Shown: piece after piece, positions 62,051 to 64,000 of the stretch | How positions within the stretch are numbered: position 1 is the first letter of the stretch | How the letters are laid out: every line of letters begins with the position of its first letter | Assembly: GCA_943737045.1 (NCBI GenBank) | Contig: CALSFV010000237.1 | Coordinates: forward strand, 434,001-498,000 | Reading direction: 5' to 3' | Origin: Parapristionchus giblindavisi | Lineage: Eukaryota > Nematoda > Chromadorea > Rhabditida > Diplogasteridae | DNA length: 64,000 nt | The notes under the pieces: model-generated | Seen by the model: the letters and a program-made list of their open reading frames with translations, nothing else | Databases searched by the model: none | What the model was told of the DNA's origin: nothing | Program-made: the position numbers and the translations under genes

Positions 62051-64000
62051 ATGTCAAACTGTAATGCTGTGTTGATTCCACAATGCAATAAGTACAAAAG
62101 TAGCTTTCACTCTGATAAGACCAAAACAATACCTGAAATGAAAAATTTTCTGCTAAACCCAGCGTGTCATATACCAAACGAAAGAGCAATAAATTCTGAG
62201 CATTTTGCACGTTCCCATGTTGAACAACGGCCACTTCAGCCGAATTAACAAAATTGAATTATGCTTTTTTGGCAATAAAGAATTCGTGTCAAGTTAATAT
62301 ATTATCAAATCTTATCGTAGCATATACCACGTGAAAGAGCAAAAAATTCTGAATAATCTACACTTCAGTTCATGTCAAACTGTAATGCTGTGTTGATTCC
62401 ACAATGCAATAAGTACAAAAGTAGCTTTCACTCTGATAAGACCAAAACAATACCTGAAATGAAAAATTTTCTTCTAAACCCAGCATGTCATATACCAAAC
62501 GAAAGAGCAAAAAATTCTGAGTATTTTGCACGTTCCCATGTTGAACAACGGCCACTTCAGCCGAATTAACAAAATTGAATTATGCTTTTTTGGCAATAAA
62601 GAATTCGTGTCAATTTAATATATTATCGAATCTTATCGTAGCATATACCACGTGAAAGAGCAAAAAATTCTGAATAATCTACACTTCAGTTCATGTCAAA
62701 CTGTAATGCTGTGTTGATTCCACAATGCAATAAGTACAAAAGTAGCTTTCACTCTGATAAGACCAAAACAATACCTGAAATGAAAAATTTTCTGCTAAAC
62801 CCAGCGTGTCATATACCAAACGAAAGAGCAAAAAATTCTGAGTATTTTGCACGTTCCCATGTTGAACAACGGCCACTTCAGCCGAATTAACAAAATTGAA
62901 TTATGCTTTTTTGGCAATAAAGAATTCGTGTCAAGTTAATATATTATCGAATCTTATCGTAGCATATACCACGTGAAAGAGCAAAAAAAACCGAATAATC
63001 TACACTTCAGTTCATGTCAAACTGTAATGCTGTGTTGATTCCACAATGCAATAAGTACAAAAGTAGCTTTCACTCTGATAAGACCAAAACAATACCTGAA
63101 ATGAAAAATTTTCTGCTAAACCCAGCGTGTCATATACCAAACGAAAGAGCAAAAAATTCTGAGTATTTTGCACGTTCCCATGTTGAACAACGGCCACTTC
63201 AGCCGAATTAACAAAATTGAATTATGCTTTTTTGGCAATAAAGAATTCGTGTCAAGTTAATATATTATCGAATCTTATCGTAGCATATACCACGTGAAAG
63301 AGCAAAAAATTCTGAATAATCTACACTTCAGTTCATGTCAAACTGTAATGCTGTGTTGATTCCACAATGCAATAAGTACAAAAGTAGCTTTCACTCTGAT
63401 AAGACCAAAACAATACCTGAAATGAAATATTTTCTGCTAAACCCAGCATGTTATATACCAAACGAAAGAGCAAAAAATTCTGAGTATTTTGCACGTTCCC
63501 ATGTTGAACAACGGCCACTTCAGCCGAATTAACAAAATTGAATTATGCTTTTTTGGCAATAAAGAATTCGTGTCAATTTAATATATTATCGAATCTTATC
63601 GTAGCATATACCACGTGAAAGAGCAAAAAATTCTGAATAATCTACACTTCAGTTCATGTCAAACTGAAATGCTGTGTTGATTCCACAATGCAATAAGTAC
63701 AAAAGTAGCTTTCACTCTGATAAGACCAAAACAATACCTGAAATGAAAAATTTTCTGCTAAACCCAGCGTGTCATATACCAAACAAAAGAGCAAAACATT
63801 CTGAGTATTTTGCACGTTCCCATGTTGAACAACGGCCACTTCAGCCGAATTAACAAAATTGAATTATGCTTTTTTGGCAATAAAGAATTCGTGTCAAGTT
63901 AATATATTATCGAATCTTATCGTAGCATATACCACGTGAAAGAGCAAAAAATTCTGAATAATCTACACTTCAGTTCATGTCAAACTGTAATGCTGTGTTG

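Larger units (their letters stand above)
694..64000. repeat. 321-bp satellite array (about 193 units, open at the right)
   Basis: The same 321-bp sequence is repeated head to tail from 694 to the end of the window, interrupted only by the transposon at 3755-5015. Taking the recurring atgtcaaactg as unit start, copies begin at 781, 1102, 1423 and so on to 63975, giving about 193 complete units. Most are exactly 321 bp. About two dozen are 320 bp, mostly because an A6 run is A5 (a few because T6 is T5). A few carry T7, and one is 329 bp. Units differ from each other at only a handful of positions. The unit length is 3 x 107. Each unit has one EcoRI site (gaattc), one cacgtg and one aataaa. The array is AT-rich, with A/T tracts such as aaaaatttt. 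Long homogeneous arrays like this are typical of centromeric, pericentromeric or subtelomeric heterochromatin; which of these applies cannot be read from the window. Confidence 0.97.
60116..64000. repeat. Right-hand block with more divergent units
   Basis: From about 60.3 kb nearly every unit carries private changes. The unit from 60437 has gagatg, gtgacat and cacattcc. The unit at 61400 has a local duplication. The unit at 61729 has about ten differences. An altered A-tract, gcaaaaaaaaccg, lies at 62981-62993. The unit at 63335 has gaaatattt and tgttatat, and the last complete unit (63654) has caaactgaaatg and caaaacattc. This contrasts with the homogeneous centre of the array. The array still continues to the last base of the window. 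Confidence 0.75.

Noticed and set aside
694..64000. CRISPR array
   Set aside because: There are no unique spacers between short repeats; the whole 321-bp unit is repeated, and the context is eukaryotic.
781..64000. Each of the roughly 380 small ORFs as separate genes
   Set aside because: They are the same two frames of one satellite unit read on both strands. Their variation shows no sign of protein-level constraint.

Overview
The window is almost entirely one tandem satellite DNA array, seen here up to its left border. The repeat unit is 321 bp, about 34% GC by a hand count of one copy. I count about 193 complete units plus an 87-bp partial unit at the left edge and a partial unit cut by the window end. 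The organism must be a eukaryote: the array is tens of kilobases long and made of near-identical units, it has higher-order repeat structure, it is interrupted by a non-autonomous DNA transposon, and there are no bacterial-type genes. I cannot name the species; nothing in the window is a recognisable conserved gene.

Layout. Positions 1-693 are non-satellite flank, purine-rich on the + strand over roughly the first 450 bp, with no gene I can support and a perfect 7-bp-stem hairpin directly beside the array. The array starts near 694. At 3755-5015 a 1261-bp element with 17-bp perfect terminal inverted repeats and a 3-bp CTG target duplication splits one unit. From 5019 the array runs without a break to 64000 and clearly continues beyond.

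Inside the array, units fall into a few variant classes defined by linked substitutions: gcg/gca before tgtcat, caataaat/caaaaaat, tat/gat after ttctgag, aaaaattttc/aaaaaatttc, gcaata/gcgata, tagcttt/tatcttt, and 5 or 6 A in the second A-tract. Ordered groups of these variants recur. There is a tetramer at the left edge, a hexamer of about 1925 bp repeated four times or more, a tandem 1926-bp hexamer near 22-26 kb, and trimers and dimers elsewhere. The largest event is a duplication of about 9 kb: 11.0-20.07 kb reappears at 38.27-47.33 kb with a constant offset of 27,267 bp and at least one substitution. From about 60.3 kb rightwards, private mutations and small indels become more common.

No genes work together here. 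Each unit contains a 65-codon + strand ORF, an overlapping 61-codon - strand ORF and an AATAAA hexamer downstream of the + stop. The variation between units does not look like protein-coding constraint, so I treat the ORFs as by-products of the repeat. The unit itself carries an internal diverged duplication (36 of 43 positions identical, offset 153 bp), which suggests it arose from a dimer of a roughly 160-bp ancestor.
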